Origin: Rubrivivax sp.
Lineage (GTDB): Bacteria; Pseudomonadota; Gammaproteobacteria; Burkholderiales; Burkholderiaceae_C
Length of the DNA stretch: 64,000 nucleotides
NCBI GenBank assembly: GCA_024641945.1
Contig: JAHECD010000001.1
Location: 1-64,000 of the forward strand
Direction of reading: 5' to 3'
Position numbers and translations under genes: made by a program
Part shown: one piece after another, positions 27,952 through 38,175 of the stretch
Numbering within the stretch: the stretch's first letter is position 1
Layout: each line of letters opens with the position of its first letter
The notes under the pieces: model-generated
Database searches by the model: none
The model's input: the letters and a program-made list of their open reading frames with translations, nothing else
Told to the model about the DNA's origin: nothing

Positions 27952-28682
27952 GGCGACCTCGACCCGCGCCGACGCCAGGACCGGATGCACCAGCGGCCGA
28001 CCCATGGCAACAGTGCCAGCGCCGTCAGGCCGGCCGCAACCTGCCAAGCGGGCACGCCGGACGCCGAGCCAAGAGACCAGTCGGCGAGACCGGCGCCCGC
28101 GGTGGCGTAGAGCGCGCTGCCCGCCAGCATCCCGAGTGCGCTGACCCAGAAGAACGACCAGGCCGACATGGACGAAAGGCCCATCAATGGATTGACCAGC
28201 GCGTAGGGGATCACCGGCGCCAGTCGGAGCGAGAACAGGTACAGATGGCCGTCTTGCTTCAGGCCCGCATCGACCGCCGCCAGGCGCGCACCGAGGCGCG
28301 TGCGCACCCGGTCGCGGAGCACGTGGCGCGCCAATCCGAACGACAACGTGGCGCCCGCGGCCGACATCACCGCCACGAGCAGTGTTCCCCACCAGGCGCC
28401 GAAAACCGCTCCGGCGCCAAGGGCAAGTACTGAACACCCCGGCATGGCGAGTGCGGACATCAATCCGAAGGCCAGGCAGAACGCACAGACTGCCGCCAGC
28501 GGATCACGGCGGTGCCAGGCGCGCGCGTCCTCGTGGCCGGAGCGAAGCAGCGACGACAGGCTGTCCGCCGACGGCAGGTGGGGCATCAGCAGCCAAAGCG
28601 CCGCGCCGATCACCAGCAACAGAGCCGCTCCCGCCATGAGAGCACGGCGGTGCGGTGTGGGTCGGCATGCAGGCATGTGCAT
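27948..28682 (-). CDS. TVP38/TMEM64 (VTT) family membrane protein
   Basis: A 244-residue inner-membrane protein with about five hydrophobic segments. The VTT-domain signature is visible in VFGAWWGTLLVAVMSAAGAT, LSFGLARHVLRDRVR and SLRLAPVIPYALVNPLMGLS, where charged residues enter re-entrant loops. Members of this group (DedA relatives) are thought to move lipid carriers or support membrane physiology, but the cargo here is not known. The start is the ATG at 28682 (MHMPACRPTP); a second ATG two codons later is possible. It is the first gene of the TVP38-ATP-grasp-YHS operon, about 115 bases downstream of gltA, after a terminator-like hairpin. Confidence 0.85.
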   Translation of the reverse strand: MHMPACRPTPHRRALMAGAALLLVIGAALWLLMPHLPSADSLSSLLRSGHEDARAWHRRDPLAAVCAFCLAFGLMSALAMPGCSVLALGAGAVFGAWWGTLLVAVMSAAGATLSFGLARHVLRDRVRTRLGARLAAVDAGLKQDGHLYLFSLRLAPVIPYALVNPLMGLSSMSAWSFFWVSALGMLAGSALYATAGAGLADWSLGSASGVPAWQVAAGLTALALLPWVGRWCIRSWRRRGSRSP

Positions 28683-28746
28683 CGGGGTCACAGTGTCACA
28701 GGAACCGGGATTCGCTGCGCTGGCGTGGCGGCAAGGACCCCTGGGC

Positions 28747-28777
28747 AAAAAAAGAAGAGCCGCTCGCAGGCGGCCCT
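28747..28777 (-). terminator. Rho-independent terminator after gltA
   Basis: On the minus strand AGGGCCGC-CTGCGA-GCGGCTCT forms an 8-bp stem (one G-T pair), followed by TCTTTTTTT. It follows the gltA stop by about 20 bases and precedes the TVP38 gene. Confidence 0.85.
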
Positions 28778-28798
28778 GGTGTCCCTGGGACGCCTGGG

Positions 28799-30109
28799 TC
28801 AGCGTTGCGTCACCGGCTTCACGTCGCGGCGCACGGCGCCCGAATAAAGCTGCCGCGGCCGGCCGATCTTGTACTCGGGATCCCCGATCATCTCGTTGAG
28901 TTGAGCGATCCAGCCCACCGTGCGCGCGAGCGCGAAGATGGCCGTGAACAAACTCACGGGAATGCCGATCGCGCGCTGCACGATGCCGGAATAGAAATCG
29001 ACGTTCGGATACAGCTTGCGCGACACGAAGTAGTCGTCCTCGAGGGCGATCTTCTCGAGCGCCATCGCGAGCTTGAACAACGGGTCGTCGTGCAGACCCA
29101 GCGCGGTGAGCACTTCGTGGCAGGTTTCGCGCATCAGCTTGGCCCGCGGGTCGTAGTTCTTGTAGACACGATGCCCGAAGCCCATCAGCTTGACGCTGGA
29201 GTTCTTGTCCTTCACCTGCTTGATGAACTCGCCGATCTTCTCGACCCCGCCATTGCGCTGGATCTCCTCGAGCATGTTGAGTGCGGCCTCGTTGGCGCCC
29301 CCGTGTGCGGGGCCCCAGAGGCAAGCGACGCCGGCCGCAATGGCGGCGAACGGATTGGTGCCCGACGAACCGCACAGGCGCACCGTCGAGGTGGAGGCGT
29401 TCTGCTCGTGGTCGGCATGCAGGATGAAGATGCGGTCCATGGCGCGCACGAGCACGTCGTTGGGTTCGTACTCTTCACAAGGCGTGCCGAACATCATGCG
29501 CATGAAGTTCGCGGTGTAGGACAGCGAATTCTTCGGGTAGATGTAGGGCTGGCCGATGCCGTATTTGTAAGCCATCGACACCAGCGTCGGCATCTTGGCG
29601 ATCAGGCGGATCGCCGAGATCTCGCGGTGGCGTGGATTGTTGATGTCGGTGCTGTCGTGATAGAAGGCCGACATGCCGCCCACGAGGCCGGTCATCACCG
29701 CCATCGGGTGCGCATCGCGTCGGAACCCGCGCAGGAAGAACTGCATCTGCTCGTTGACCATGGTGTGGTTGGTCACGAGCTTGTGGAAATCGATCTGTTG
29801 CTGTGCGTTGGGCAGGTCGCCCTTCAACAGCAGATAACACGTGTCAAGAAAGTCGCACTGCGAGGCGAGCTGCTCGATCGGGTAGCCGCGATACAGCAAC
29901 TCACCCTTGTCGCCGTCGATGTACGTGATGGCCGACTGGCACGCCGCAGTCGACAGGAAGCCGGGGTCGTAGGTGAACTTTCCGGTTTGCGCGTAGAGCT
30001 TGCGGATGTCGATCACATCCGGCCCCACGGAGCCCTTGTAGAGCGGCAAGTCCATGCTGGGGCTGCCGTCGGAGAACGACAGGGTGGCTTTCACGTCGGA
30101 GGGGTTCAT
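28799..30109 (-). CDS. gltA: Citrate synthase (type II)
   Basis: Joins oxaloacetate and acetyl-CoA into citrate at the entry of the TCA cycle; cytoplasmic, 436 residues. Family motifs are [37 protein letters not shown] with the catalytic His, [36 protein letters not shown] and [12 protein letters not shown] with the catalytic Asp. The length and N-terminal beta-domain match the hexameric NADH-sensitive Gram-negative enzyme. I start at the ATG of [19 protein letters not shown]. It follows sdhE by 13 bases at the end of the sdh operon and is terminated by a hairpin. Confidence 0.97.
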   Translation of the reverse strand: MNPSDVKATLSFSDGSPSMDLPLYKGSVGPDVIDIRKLYAQTGKFTYDPGFLSTAACQSAITYIDGDKGELLYRGYPIEQLASQCDFLDTCYLLLKGDLPNAQQQIDFHKLVTNHTMVNEQMQFFLRGFRRDAHPMAVMTGLVGGMSAFYHDSTDINNPRHREISAIRLIAKMPTLVSMAYKYGIGQPYIYPKNSLSYTANFMRMMFGTPCEEYEPNDVLVRAMDRIFILHADHEQNASTSTVRLCGSSGTNPFAAIAAGVACLWGPAHGGANEAALNMLEEIQRNGGVEKIGEFIKQVKDKNSSVKLMGFGHRVYKNYDPRAKLMRETCHEVLTALGLHDDPLFKLAMALEKIALEDDYFVSRKLYPNVDFYSGIVQRAIGIPVSLFTAIFALARTVGWIAQLNEMIGDPEYKIGRPRQLYSGAVRRDVKPVTQR

Positions 30110-30122
30110 GGGAGTGCCTTTC

Positions 30123-30404
30123 TCAGTGGTCGCTCGGCGAGGCGCCGGCGCGCAGGAGCGCAAGCACCTCGTGGATCTCTGGCCGGTCCTGCTCGCCCTG
30201 CGGCTCGCGGCGTGCGAGCAGCAGGTCCAGCAGGTCGTTGTCCGGCAGGTCCATCAGGGCCGTCAGCCCATCGGCCTGCCGTGTCGTGATCGTCTCCTCG
30301 TGGCGGCGAAAAAATCTCTCGATGAACAGGTCGTTCTCGAGCAACCCGCGCCGGCAACGCCAGCGCAGCTTGCTCAAGCTCCGATCGTCGAGGCGAGTCT
30401 CCAT
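30123..30404 (-). CDS. sdhE: Succinate dehydrogenase assembly factor SdhE
   Basis: A 93-residue cytosolic protein that helps attach FAD covalently to SdhA. The family motif is [18 protein letters not shown], with the RGLLENDL core (RGxxE) needed for flavinylation in studied homologues. It lies between sdhB and gltA on the same strand, in the usual order for Burkholderiales. Start ATG at 30404 agrees with the track. The spacing to sdhB (31 bases) and gltA (13 bases) is tight, consistent with one transcript. Confidence 0.94.
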   Translation of the reverse strand: METRLDDRSLSKLRWRCRRGLLENDLFIERFFRRHEETITTRQADGLTALMDLPDNDLLDLLLARREPQGEQDRPEIHEVLALLRAGASPSDH

Positions 30405-30435
30405 GGCTCGGCTTCAATGACACTGCATCCCGCGG

Positions 30436-31140
30436 TCAGACCGCGCGGCGCACCATCAATTCCTTGATCTTGCCGATCGCCTTGGTGGGGTTAAGTCCCT
30501 TTGGGCAGACATCGACGCAGTTCATGATCGTGTGGCAGCGGAACAGCCGGTAAGGATCCTCGAGGTTGTCGAGGCGATCCGCCGTGTCGTGGTCGCGGCT
30601 GTCGGCAATGAAGCGGTAAGCCTGCAGCAGACCGGCCGGGCCGACGAACTTGTCCGGGTTCCACCAGAAGCTCGGGCAACTGGTCGAGCAACTCGCACAC
30701 AGGATGCACTCGTAGAGGCCGTTCAGCTCGTCGCGCTCCTCGGGCGACTGGAGCCGCTCTTTCTCGGGCGGCCGCTCGTCGTTCACCAGGTACGGCTTGA
30801 TCGAGTGGTACTGCTTGAAGAACTGCGTCATGTCCACGATCAGGTCGCGGATCACCGGCAACCCCGGCAAAGGCTTGAGCACGACCGTACCCGGCAACGT
30901 GCGCATGTTGGTCAGGCACGCGAGTCCGTTCTTGCCATTGATGTTCATCGCGTCCGAGCCGCACACGCCCTCGCGGCAGCTCCGACGGAAGCTCAGCGTG
31001 GGATCCACGGCCTTGAGCTTCATCAGTGCGTCGAGCAGCATGCGCTCGGAGCCGTCGAGATCGACCTCGATCGTCTGCATGCGCGGCTTGGCGTCGGTGT
31101 CGGGGTCGTAGCGATAGATCTGGAAGGTGCGCATCGTCAT
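30436..31140 (-). CDS. sdhB: Succinate dehydrogenase iron-sulfur subunit
   Basis: Electron-transfer subunit of complex II, 234 residues, at the inner face of the membrane. Three Fe-S motifs are visible in order: [2Fe-2S] CREGVCGSDAMNINGKNGLAC, [4Fe-4S] CILCASCSTSCPSFWWN, and [3Fe-4S] CHTIMNCVDVCPKGLNPTKA. The N-terminus MTMRTFQIYRYDPDTDAKPRM is normal for the family. It follows sdhA by 13 bases. It passes electrons from FADH2 in SdhA to ubiquinone at the SdhCD membrane anchor. Confidence 0.97.
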   Translation of the reverse strand: MTMRTFQIYRYDPDTDAKPRMQTIEVDLDGSERMLLDALMKLKAVDPTLSFRRSCREGVCGSDAMNINGKNGLACLTNMRTLPGTVVLKPLPGLPVIRDLIVDMTQFFKQYHSIKPYLVNDERPPEKERLQSPEERDELNGLYECILCASCSTSCPSFWWNPDKFVGPAGLLQAYRFIADSRDHDTADRLDNLEDPYRLFRCHTIMNCVDVCPKGLNPTKAIGKIKELMVRRAV

Positions 31141-31153
31141 AGGAGGGTCTCTT

Positions 31154-32947
31154 TCAGAACGTCCGCACCTTGGGCGGCACGCTGTCCACGGTCAGCGGCT
31201 TCAGCTTCACGGGCTTGTAGTCGAGGCGACCACCGTCCGAATACCACAAAGTGTGCTTCATCCATTCGGCGTCGTTGCGGCCGAGCGGGAATTCGGGGCA
31301 GTCGGCGTAGTCATCGACCGTGTGGGCACCGCGGCTCTCGCGACGGGCCGCCGCGGACGTCATGGTCGCGCGTGCCGCCTCGATCAGGTTCTCGACCTCG
31401 AGTGCCTCGATACGCGCCGTATTGAAGATCTTGCTCTTGTCCTTCAGGCCGATGGCCTTGACGCGCTCGGCCAGCGCTTCGATCTTGCGCACACCCTCGT
31501 CCATCACGTCCTGCTGACGGAAGACACCGGCATGTTGCTGCATCGTGGCGCGGATGTCGTTGGCCACGTCCTGGGCGTATTCGCCGTTGGCAGACGAATC
31601 GAGCCGCGCCAGGCGGGCGAGAGACGCGTCGGCCGCATCGTCCGGCAGCGGCTTGTGGTTCTTGGCGCCCTTCACGTGGTCGACGATGTGCAGACCGGCC
31701 GCGCGGCCGAAGACCAGCAGATCGAGCAATGAATTCGTGCCCAGCCGGTTGGCACCGTGCACGCTGACACAGGAGCACTCGCCGACCGCGTAGAAGCCGT
31801 TGACGACGCTGTTCGGGTCGCCGTTCTTCGGCGCCACGACCTGCCCGTGGATGTTGGTCGGGATGCCGCCCATCTGGTAGTGGATGGTCGGCACCACGGG
31901 GATCGGCTCCTTGGTGATGTCGACGTTGGCGAAGTTGTGACCGATCTCGAACACGCTGGGCAGGCGCTTCATGATCGTCTCGGCGCCCAGGTGGGTCATG
32001 TCCAGCTGGATGTAGTCCTTGTTCGGACCGCAGCCGCGCCCTTCCTTGATTTCCTGGTCCATGCAACGCGAAACAAAGTCGCGCGGAGCCAGGTCCTTGA
32101 GCGTCGGCGCATAGCGCTCCATGAACCGCTCGCCGTTGCTGTTGCGCAGGATCGCGCCCTCGCCGCGGCAGCCTTCGGTCAGCAATACCCCGGCGTTGTG
32201 CACGCCCGTCGGGTGGAATTGCCAGAACTCCATGTCCTCGAGAGGGATGCCAGCGCGCGCAGCCATGCCCAGGCCGTCGCCGGTATTGATGAATGCGTTG
32301 GTGCTGGCAGCATAGATCCGTCCGGCACCGCCGGTGGCGAACAAAGTGACCTTGCCCTCGAGGATGTGGACGTCCCCCGTCTCCATCTCGAGCGCAGTGA
32401 CGCCGAGCACGTCGCCGTCTGCGTCGCGGATGAGGTCCAGTGCCATCCACTCGACGAAGAAATTGGTTCGCGCCTTGACGTTCTGCTGGTACAGCGTATG
32501 CAGCATCGCATGGCCGGTTCGGTCGGCTGCGGCGCAGGCCCGCTGCACCGGCTTCTCGCCATAGTTGGCCGTGTGTCCGCCGAACGGTCGCTGGTAGATC
32601 GTGCCGTCGGGGTTGCGGTCGAACGGCATCCCGAAGTGCTCGAGTTCGTACACGACCTTGGGCGCCTCGCGGCACATGAATTCGATGGCGTCCTGGTCGC
32701 CGAGCCAGTCGGAGCCCTTGATCGTGTCGTAGAAGTGGTAGTGCCAGTTGTCCTCGCTCATGTTGCCGAGCGAGGCGCCGATGCCGCCCTGCGCGGCCAC
32801 GGTATGCGAACGGGTCGGAAAGACCTTGGAGAGCACCGCCACGTTGAGGCCGGCCTGCGCGAGGCGCAGCGACGCCTGCATGCCGGAGCCGCCGGCACCG
32901 ACGATGACGACGTCGAACTTGCGCTTGGGGAGATTCGCGTGGGACAT
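31154..32947 (-). CDS. sdhA: Succinate dehydrogenase flavoprotein subunit
   Basis: Catalytic subunit of complex II, 597 residues, oxidising succinate to fumarate. The N-terminal FAD loop is DVVIVGAGGSGMQASLRLAQ, the covalent-FAD His lies in PTRSHTVAAQGGIGASLGN, and the substrate region is visible as HPTGVHNAGVLLTEGCRGEGA and MGGIPTNIHGQVV. I start at MSHANLPKRKFDVVIVG (ATG at 32947); the track ORF adds 30 residues from the sdhD side. It lies 4 bases downstream of sdhD's stop and 13 upstream of sdhB. SdhE would flavinylate it. Confidence 0.98.
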   Translation of the reverse strand: MSHANLPKRKFDVVIVGAGGSGMQASLRLAQAGLNVAVLSKVFPTRSHTVAAQGGIGASLGNMSEDNWHYHFYDTIKGSDWLGDQDAIEFMCREAPKVVYELEHFGMPFDRNPDGTIYQRPFGGHTANYGEKPVQRACAAADRTGHAMLHTLYQQNVKARTNFFVEWMALDLIRDADGDVLGVTALEMETGDVHILEGKVTLFATGGAGRIYAASTNAFINTGDGLGMAARAGIPLEDMEFWQFHPTGVHNAGVLLTEGCRGEGAILRNSNGERFMERYAPTLKDLAPRDFVSRCMDQEIKEGRGCGPNKDYIQLDMTHLGAETIMKRLPSVFEIGHNFANVDITKEPIPVVPTIHYQMGGIPTNIHGQVVAPKNGDPNSVVNGFYAVGECSCVSVHGANRLGTNSLLDLLVFGRAAGLHIVDHVKGAKNHKPLPDDAADASLARLARLDSSANGEYAQDVANDIRATMQQHAGVFRQQDVMDEGVRKIEALAERVKAIGLKDKSKIFNTARIEALEVENLIEAARATMTSAAARRESRGAHTVDDYADCPEFPLGRNDAEWMKHTLWYSDGGRLDYKPVKLKPLTVDSVPPKVRTF

Positions 32948-32951
32948 GGGA

Positions 32952-33314
32952 TCAGAGTCTCCAGAGCACTTGGACGGCCCAGCCGGCACAGCCGACCAGC
33001 CAGACGAGGGTGAATACCTGCAGCGCCAGGCGTACACCGACCGGCTTGATGTAGTCCATCCAGATGTCGCGCATGCCCACCCAGACGTGCCAGGCCAGCG
33101 AGACGACGACGACGAAAGTCAGCACCTTCATCCACTGGGCCGAGAAGATCGCCGACCACCGGTAGTAGTCGAGCTTGCCGGGCATCAGCAACTGCGCGAG
33201 CACCACGAGAGTGAAGAGTGCCATCAGCACGGCGGTGATGCGCTGCGCCAGCCAGTCGCGCAGGCCATAGTGGGCGCCGACGACGATGCGCTTGGATCCG
33301 TAGTTCTTTTCCAT
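32952..33314 (-). CDS. sdhD: Succinate dehydrogenase hydrophobic anchor subunit
   Basis: Membrane anchor of complex II, 120 residues with three transmembrane helices. The N-terminal segment NYGSKRIVVGAHYGLRDWLAQRITAV is the SdhD signature, and SLAWHVWVGMRDIWMDYIKP carries the expected heme His and quinone-side Asp-Tyr. Together with SdhC it holds heme b and the ubiquinone site. ATG at 33314 selected. It lies between sdhC (14-base gap) and sdhA (4-base gap) in the standard order. Confidence 0.94.
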   Translation of the reverse strand: MEKNYGSKRIVVGAHYGLRDWLAQRITAVLMALFTLVVLAQLLMPGKLDYYRWSAIFSAQWMKVLTFVVVVSLAWHVWVGMRDIWMDYIKPVGVRLALQVFTLVWLVGCAGWAVQVLWRL

Positions 33315-33328
33315 CGTGTGTCCCGGGC

Positions 33329-33757
33329 TCAGTACAGGCCGAAAAGCTTGGCGCCGAGCGCCAGCGTCAGCAAGACGCTCAGCACAAGGGTCACGAGCGC
33401 GGAACTGTGCCCCTGTTCCTTGGTGACGCTGTGCGTGGCGTCCATCCAGAGATGCCTCACGCCGGCGATCAGGTGGTGCAGATAGCCCCAGATCAGGGCC
33501 AGCACGACGAGCTTGACGAACCAACCCGGCAAGAACCCGATGCCGGCCACGAAGGCGCTGCTGAAACGCTCGTACGACATCTCGGACGTGACGCTGGTGT
33601 CGAACAGCCAGATCACGAACGGCAACAACAGGAACATCATGGCGCCGCTCACGCGGTGCAGGATCGACACGATGCCCGCCGGCGGCAGGCGGTACGCCCG
33701 GATCTGGCTGATGTGGATGTTTCGGTATACCGGGCGCGGCATGGTGGGTTCGGCCAT
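33329..33757 (-). CDS. sdhC: Succinate dehydrogenase cytochrome b556 subunit
   Basis: Membrane anchor of complex II, 142 residues with three hydrophobic helices. RPVYRNIHISQIRAYRLPPA then GIVSILHRVSGAMMFLL is the SdhC signature, with Ser and Arg (SILHR) at the quinone site and the heme His in YLHHLIAGVRHLWMD. AAGGA lies ten bases before the ATG at 33757; the track start adds 26 residues. The upstream region carries a possible own promoter. It is the first structural gene of sdhCDAB after gntR. Confidence 0.94.
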   Translation of the reverse strand: MAEPTMPRPVYRNIHISQIRAYRLPPAGIVSILHRVSGAMMFLLLPFVIWLFDTSVTSEMSYERFSSAFVAGIGFLPGWFVKLVVLALIWGYLHHLIAGVRHLWMDATHSVTKEQGHSSALVTLVLSVLLTLALGAKLFGLY

Positions 33758-33807
33758 CTGGAATCCTTGGGGCATTTCTTGGGGCATTCGCGGCGTGCCG
33801 GCCGCAC

Positions 33808-33835
33808 GGTATATCGGTGTCCTGGGTGTAACCAA
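33808..33835 (-). promoter_or_regulatory. Possible sdhC promoter
   Basis: On the minus strand TTGGTT (33835-33830) and TATACC (33813-33808) are 16 bases apart, in the 123-base gap between gntR and sdhC. I see no copy of the GTCTT-type palindrome here. Promoter strength is uncertain. Confidence 0.45.
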
Positions 33836-33880
33836 CAGAGTTTATTGCATCGCAGCAAGCTGACGTGACGGCTACACGAC

Positions 33881-34672
33881 CTACATCAGTTCGTTGCGGT
33901 AATGGTGGCGGTCGGTGCGGTAAAGGCCGCGGCGAAGTTCCACCGGACGGTCGCCGTAGGTGAGCGACAACCGCTCCACCGACAGCAGCGGCGCGCCGGG
34001 CGCCACCTGCAGCGCAGCCGCCTGCACCTCGTCGGCGGCGAGCGCGCGAATCTTTTCCTCGGCGCGAATCATGCGAACCCCGAACTCCGACTCGAACAGG
34101 CGATACATCGGCCCGCGGTAGCCGCCCATGCGCTCGGCGGTAAGGCCCTTGAAAAGGGCGCCGGGCAGGAAGATGTCGTCCAGCACCACGGGCTGGCCAT
34201 CCCCCAGCAGAAGCCGCCGAACGAAGATGACGGGGTCGCCACTTTTCAGGCCGAGGGCCCGCGCCACGTCGGCCGCTGCGCGCATCCGGCGGCAATCGAG
34301 CAGGCGACGCTGCATCCCGCCGGAGGCACCTTCGTCGGGTGTCAGTCGCAGAAAGCGGTATTGCGTCTGCTCCTCCGCATGGGTGGCGACAAAAGTGCCC
34401 TTGCCCTGCCTGCGTACCAACAAGTTTTCGGTCGCGAGCTCGTCCACCGCCTTGCGCACCGTGCCCTGGCTCACCTTGTACCGCGCGGCCAGCTCCATCT
34501 CGCTGGGGATCGCCTCGCCGGGTTTCCACTCGCCGCCCTGCAAGCTGCGGGTGAGGAGGTCCTTGATCTGGCGATACAACGGGCTGAATGCAGGGCCCGC
34601 TTCGCCCGGCGCGGCGGCGGAATCGGCACTGCCGGAGGGCGGAAAAACCGAGGAGGCAGACAGGGCCGGCAT
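33881..34672 (-). CDS. HutC-type GntR regulator, probable TCA-cycle regulator
   Basis: A 263-residue regulator. Residues about 30-105 form the GntR winged helix-turn-helix: [55 protein letters not shown]. Residues about 115-255 form a UTRA effector domain: [20 protein letters not shown], then [23 protein letters not shown] and [21 protein letters not shown] start at the ATG of MPALSASSV, not the 43-residue longer track start. It is the first gene before sdhCDAB and divergent from mdh. Palindromes between the genes and over the acnB promoter are likely operators; a TCA intermediate may be the effector (inference). Confidence 0.92.
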   Translation of the reverse strand: MPALSASSVFPPSGSADSAAAPGEAGPAFSPLYRQIKDLLTRSLQGGEWKPGEAIPSEMELAARYKVSQGTVRKAVDELATENLLVRRQGKGTFVATHAEEQTQYRFLRLTPDEGASGGMQRRLLDCRRMRAAADVARALGLKSGDPVIFVRRLLLGDGQPVVLDDIFLPGALFKGLTAERMGGYRGPMYRLFESEFGVRMIRAEEKIRALAADEVQAAALQVAPGAPLLSVERLSLTYGDRPVELRRGLYRTDRHHYRNELM

Positions 34673-34705
34673 GGCTGGATTGCAGCACAAGGGCCCCCTG
34701 CGCGG

Positions 34706-34734
34706 CAAGAGGTCTTGTAGAAGACATAAGAGTT
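34706..34734. promoter_or_regulatory. Putative operator between gntR and mdh
   Basis: GTCTTGTAGAAGAC at 34712-34725 is a 14-base palindrome with one mismatch pair. It matches the perfect site at acnB, GTCTTATATAAGAC, in 12 of 14 positions. An adjoining half-site ATAAGAG follows, and CAAGAGGTCTTG overlaps its left end. It lies between the divergent gntR-sdh and mdh genes. A TTGACC box follows at 34733-34738 on the plus strand. Likely bound by the HutC-type regulator. Confidence 0.7.
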
Positions 34735-34827
34735 GACCAGCTTTTGTCAGTCCGGCGCAGGGTGGCCCGCCGTACACTCGCATTCGAGCGCTTTCAAGCA
34801 TTTCCTCGTCCCTTTCAGGAGCCTGCC

Positions 34828-35814
34828 ATGAGCAAGAAGCCCGTTCGAGTTGCCGTCACCGGCGCCGCCGGCCAGATCGGTTACGCACTGCTGTTCCGCA
34901 TCGCCAGCGGAGAAATGCTGGGCAAGGACCAGCCCGTCATCCTGCAACTGCTCGAAGTGCCGGTCGAAGGCCCGCAGAAGGCGCTGAAGGGGGTGATGAT
35001 GGAGTTGGAAGACTGCGCATTCCCGCTCCTGGCCGGCATGGAGGCCCACGGCGACCCGATGACCGCCTTCAAGGACGCTGACTACGCCCTGCTCGTCGGC
35101 TCCATGCCGCGCAAGGCCGGAATGGAACGTGCCGAACTGCTGTCGATCAACGGCAAGATCTTCATCGGCCAGGGCCAGGCCCTCAATGCCGTGGCCTCGC
35201 GCAATGTCAAGGTGCTGGTGGTCGGCAATCCGGCCAATACCAACGCCTACATCGCCATGAAGAGCGCGCCCGATCTGCCGCGCGAGAACTTCACCGCGAT
35301 GCTTCGCCTGGACCACAACCGCGCGCTGAGCCAGATCGCCGCCAAGACCGGCAAGCCGGTCGCTGCGATCAAGAATCTGGCCGTCTGGGGCAATCACTCG
35401 CCCACGATGTATGCCGACTACCGCTTCGCCACGATCGACGGCGCGTCGGTCAAGGACATGATCAACGACCAGGTGTGGAACAAGGACACGTTCCTCCCCA
35501 CGGTAGGCAAGCGCGGTGCGGCCATCATCGAGGCCCGCGGCCTGTCGTCAGCAGCTTCGGCGGCCAACGCCGCGATCGATCACATGCGCGACTGGGCGCT
35601 GGGCACGAACGGCGCCTGGGTCACGATGGGGGTACCCAGCAACGGCGAATACGGCATCCCGAAGGACACCATGTTCGGCTTTCCGGTCACCACCGACGGC
35701 GGGAAATACAAGATCGTGGAGGGCCTGGCCATCGACGCGTTCTCGCAGGAGTGCATCGACAAGACCCTGGCCGAACTCAAGGGCGAGCAGGACGGCGTGA
35801 AGCACCTGCTGTAA
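34828..35814 (+). CDS. mdh: Malate dehydrogenase
   Basis: NAD-dependent oxidation of malate to oxaloacetate in the TCA cycle; cytoplasmic, 328 residues. The N-terminus [20 protein letters not shown] holds the glycine-rich NAD loop. Family motifs include [54 protein letters not shown] and the catalytic His in [16 protein letters not shown]. It belongs to the cytoplasmic-type subgroup of LDH/MDH used by many proteobacteria. CAGGAG lies seven bases before the ATG at 34828; the longer track start is discarded. It is divergent from gntR with a putative operator between, and a terminator follows. Confidence 0.97.
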   Translation: MSKKPVRVAVTGAAGQIGYALLFRIASGEMLGKDQPVILQLLEVPVEGPQKALKGVMMELEDCAFPLLAGMEAHGDPMTAFKDADYALLVGSMPRKAGMERAELLSINGKIFIGQGQALNAVASRNVKVLVVGNPANTNAYIAMKSAPDLPRENFTAMLRLDHNRALSQIAAKTGKPVAAIKNLAVWGNHSPTMYADYRFATIDGASVKDMINDQVWNKDTFLPTVGKRGAAIIEARGLSSAASAANAAIDHMRDWALGTNGAWVTMGVPSNGEYGIPKDTMFGFPVTTDGGKYKIVEGLAIDAFSQECIDKTLAELKGEQDGVKHLL

Positions 35815-35846
35815 CGCGACGGCACCACTGTCCAAACGCTCCATCC

Positions 35847-35887
35847 ACGGGGCCGGCGACCGCGCGGAGCCGGCCCCGTCCGTTTTT
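35847..35887 (+). terminator. Rho-independent terminator after mdh
   Basis: ACGGGGCCGGC and GCCGGCCCCGT form a perfect 11-bp stem around an 11-base loop, followed by CCGTTTTT. It lies 33 bases after the mdh stop codon. Confidence 0.9.
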
Positions 35888-36615
35888 CAGCGGTGGTGGC
35901 GGTAGCCGTGGCCTCGCCAGCCGCGGACCTGCGTGGCACCGATCAATGCGCCGCCGATGAGCACGTAGGGCCACGGATTGGCGTACACGACCTGCGCCGG
36001 CGGATAGGCCGGCGTCGGGGCGTAGTCCTCAAGAGGCGGGGCGCCGTCGACGTAAGGCGAGTCCACGGGCGAGCGATAGACCGGCGCCCGGGCCGCCGGC
36101 GGCGAAGCACCACGGACCGGCGCCGGCGCGCCGGCCGGCACCACCTGAACGTCGAGTGCGATACGGTCGCCCGGATCCTGGGCCAGACGTACGCTGCGGC
36201 GCACACCCTGGTAGTCGTACACGACATCGTAGGCCACGGTTCGCTGCTCGTAATGGGTCACGTTGCGGCAACGCTGTGTGGTGGTCGAACCTTGGGGCGA
36301 TGCATCGGCCTCGGCGTGGTCGCCGATGGCCGCCCCGGCAATCATGCCGATGCCGGTGGCGACGGCGCGGCCAGAGCCCCCGCCGAACGCATTGCCGACC
36401 GCGGCACCGATCAGTGCCCCGACGAGCGCGCCGCCGCCAGTGCTGCGCTGCGGTGCGCTGATCACCTCGTCCTGGCATTGGCGCTGCGCGACCGGCACGT
36501 TCGACACGACGGGCGTGCTGGACACCACGGTGCCGTATTCGACGGCCCAGGCGCCGGTGGCGGCACTGCTCAGCAAGGCGGCGAAGGCGGCGGCTTTGGC
36601 GGTGTACATCGACAT
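35887..36615 (-). CDS. Glycine-zipper 2TM envelope protein
   Basis: A 242-residue exported protein. A signal peptide (AKAAAFAALLSSAATGAWAVE) is followed by a glycine-zipper segment GGGALVGALIGAAVGNAFGG and IGMIAGAAIGDHAE, as in the 17-kDa antigen/SlyB-type family. The C-terminal half is Pro-rich and ends in GHGYRHHR. Such proteins usually sit in the outer membrane or periplasm; this one has no lipobox Cys. I use the ATG at 36615 (MSMYTAKAA), which has AGGAG seven bases upstream. It is convergent with mdh, sharing the terminator region, and lies about 125 bases from gnd. Confidence 0.82.
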   Translation of the reverse strand: MSMYTAKAAAFAALLSSAATGAWAVEYGTVVSSTPVVSNVPVAQRQCQDEVISAPQRSTGGGALVGALIGAAVGNAFGGGSGRAVATGIGMIAGAAIGDHAEADASPQGSTTTQRCRNVTHYEQRTVAYDVVYDYQGVRRSVRLAQDPGDRIALDVQVVPAGAPAPVRGASPPAARAPVYRSPVDSPYVDGAPPLEDYAPTPAYPPAQVVYANPWPYVLIGGALIGATQVRGWRGHGYRHHR

Positions 36616-36740
36616 GGTCGGGCTCCTGGTGGACGGCATGCGCAACGCCGCTGAACCCCCAACGCACCAGGCACGCCTGGCGTTGAACCCCCGGCACGCA
36701 AACAAACGTAAAGCTGCGGCCGCCCGCAAGACATTGCCGA

Positions 36741-38162
<1,422 letters not shown>

Positions 38163-38175
38163 GGTGTCCCTTGTC

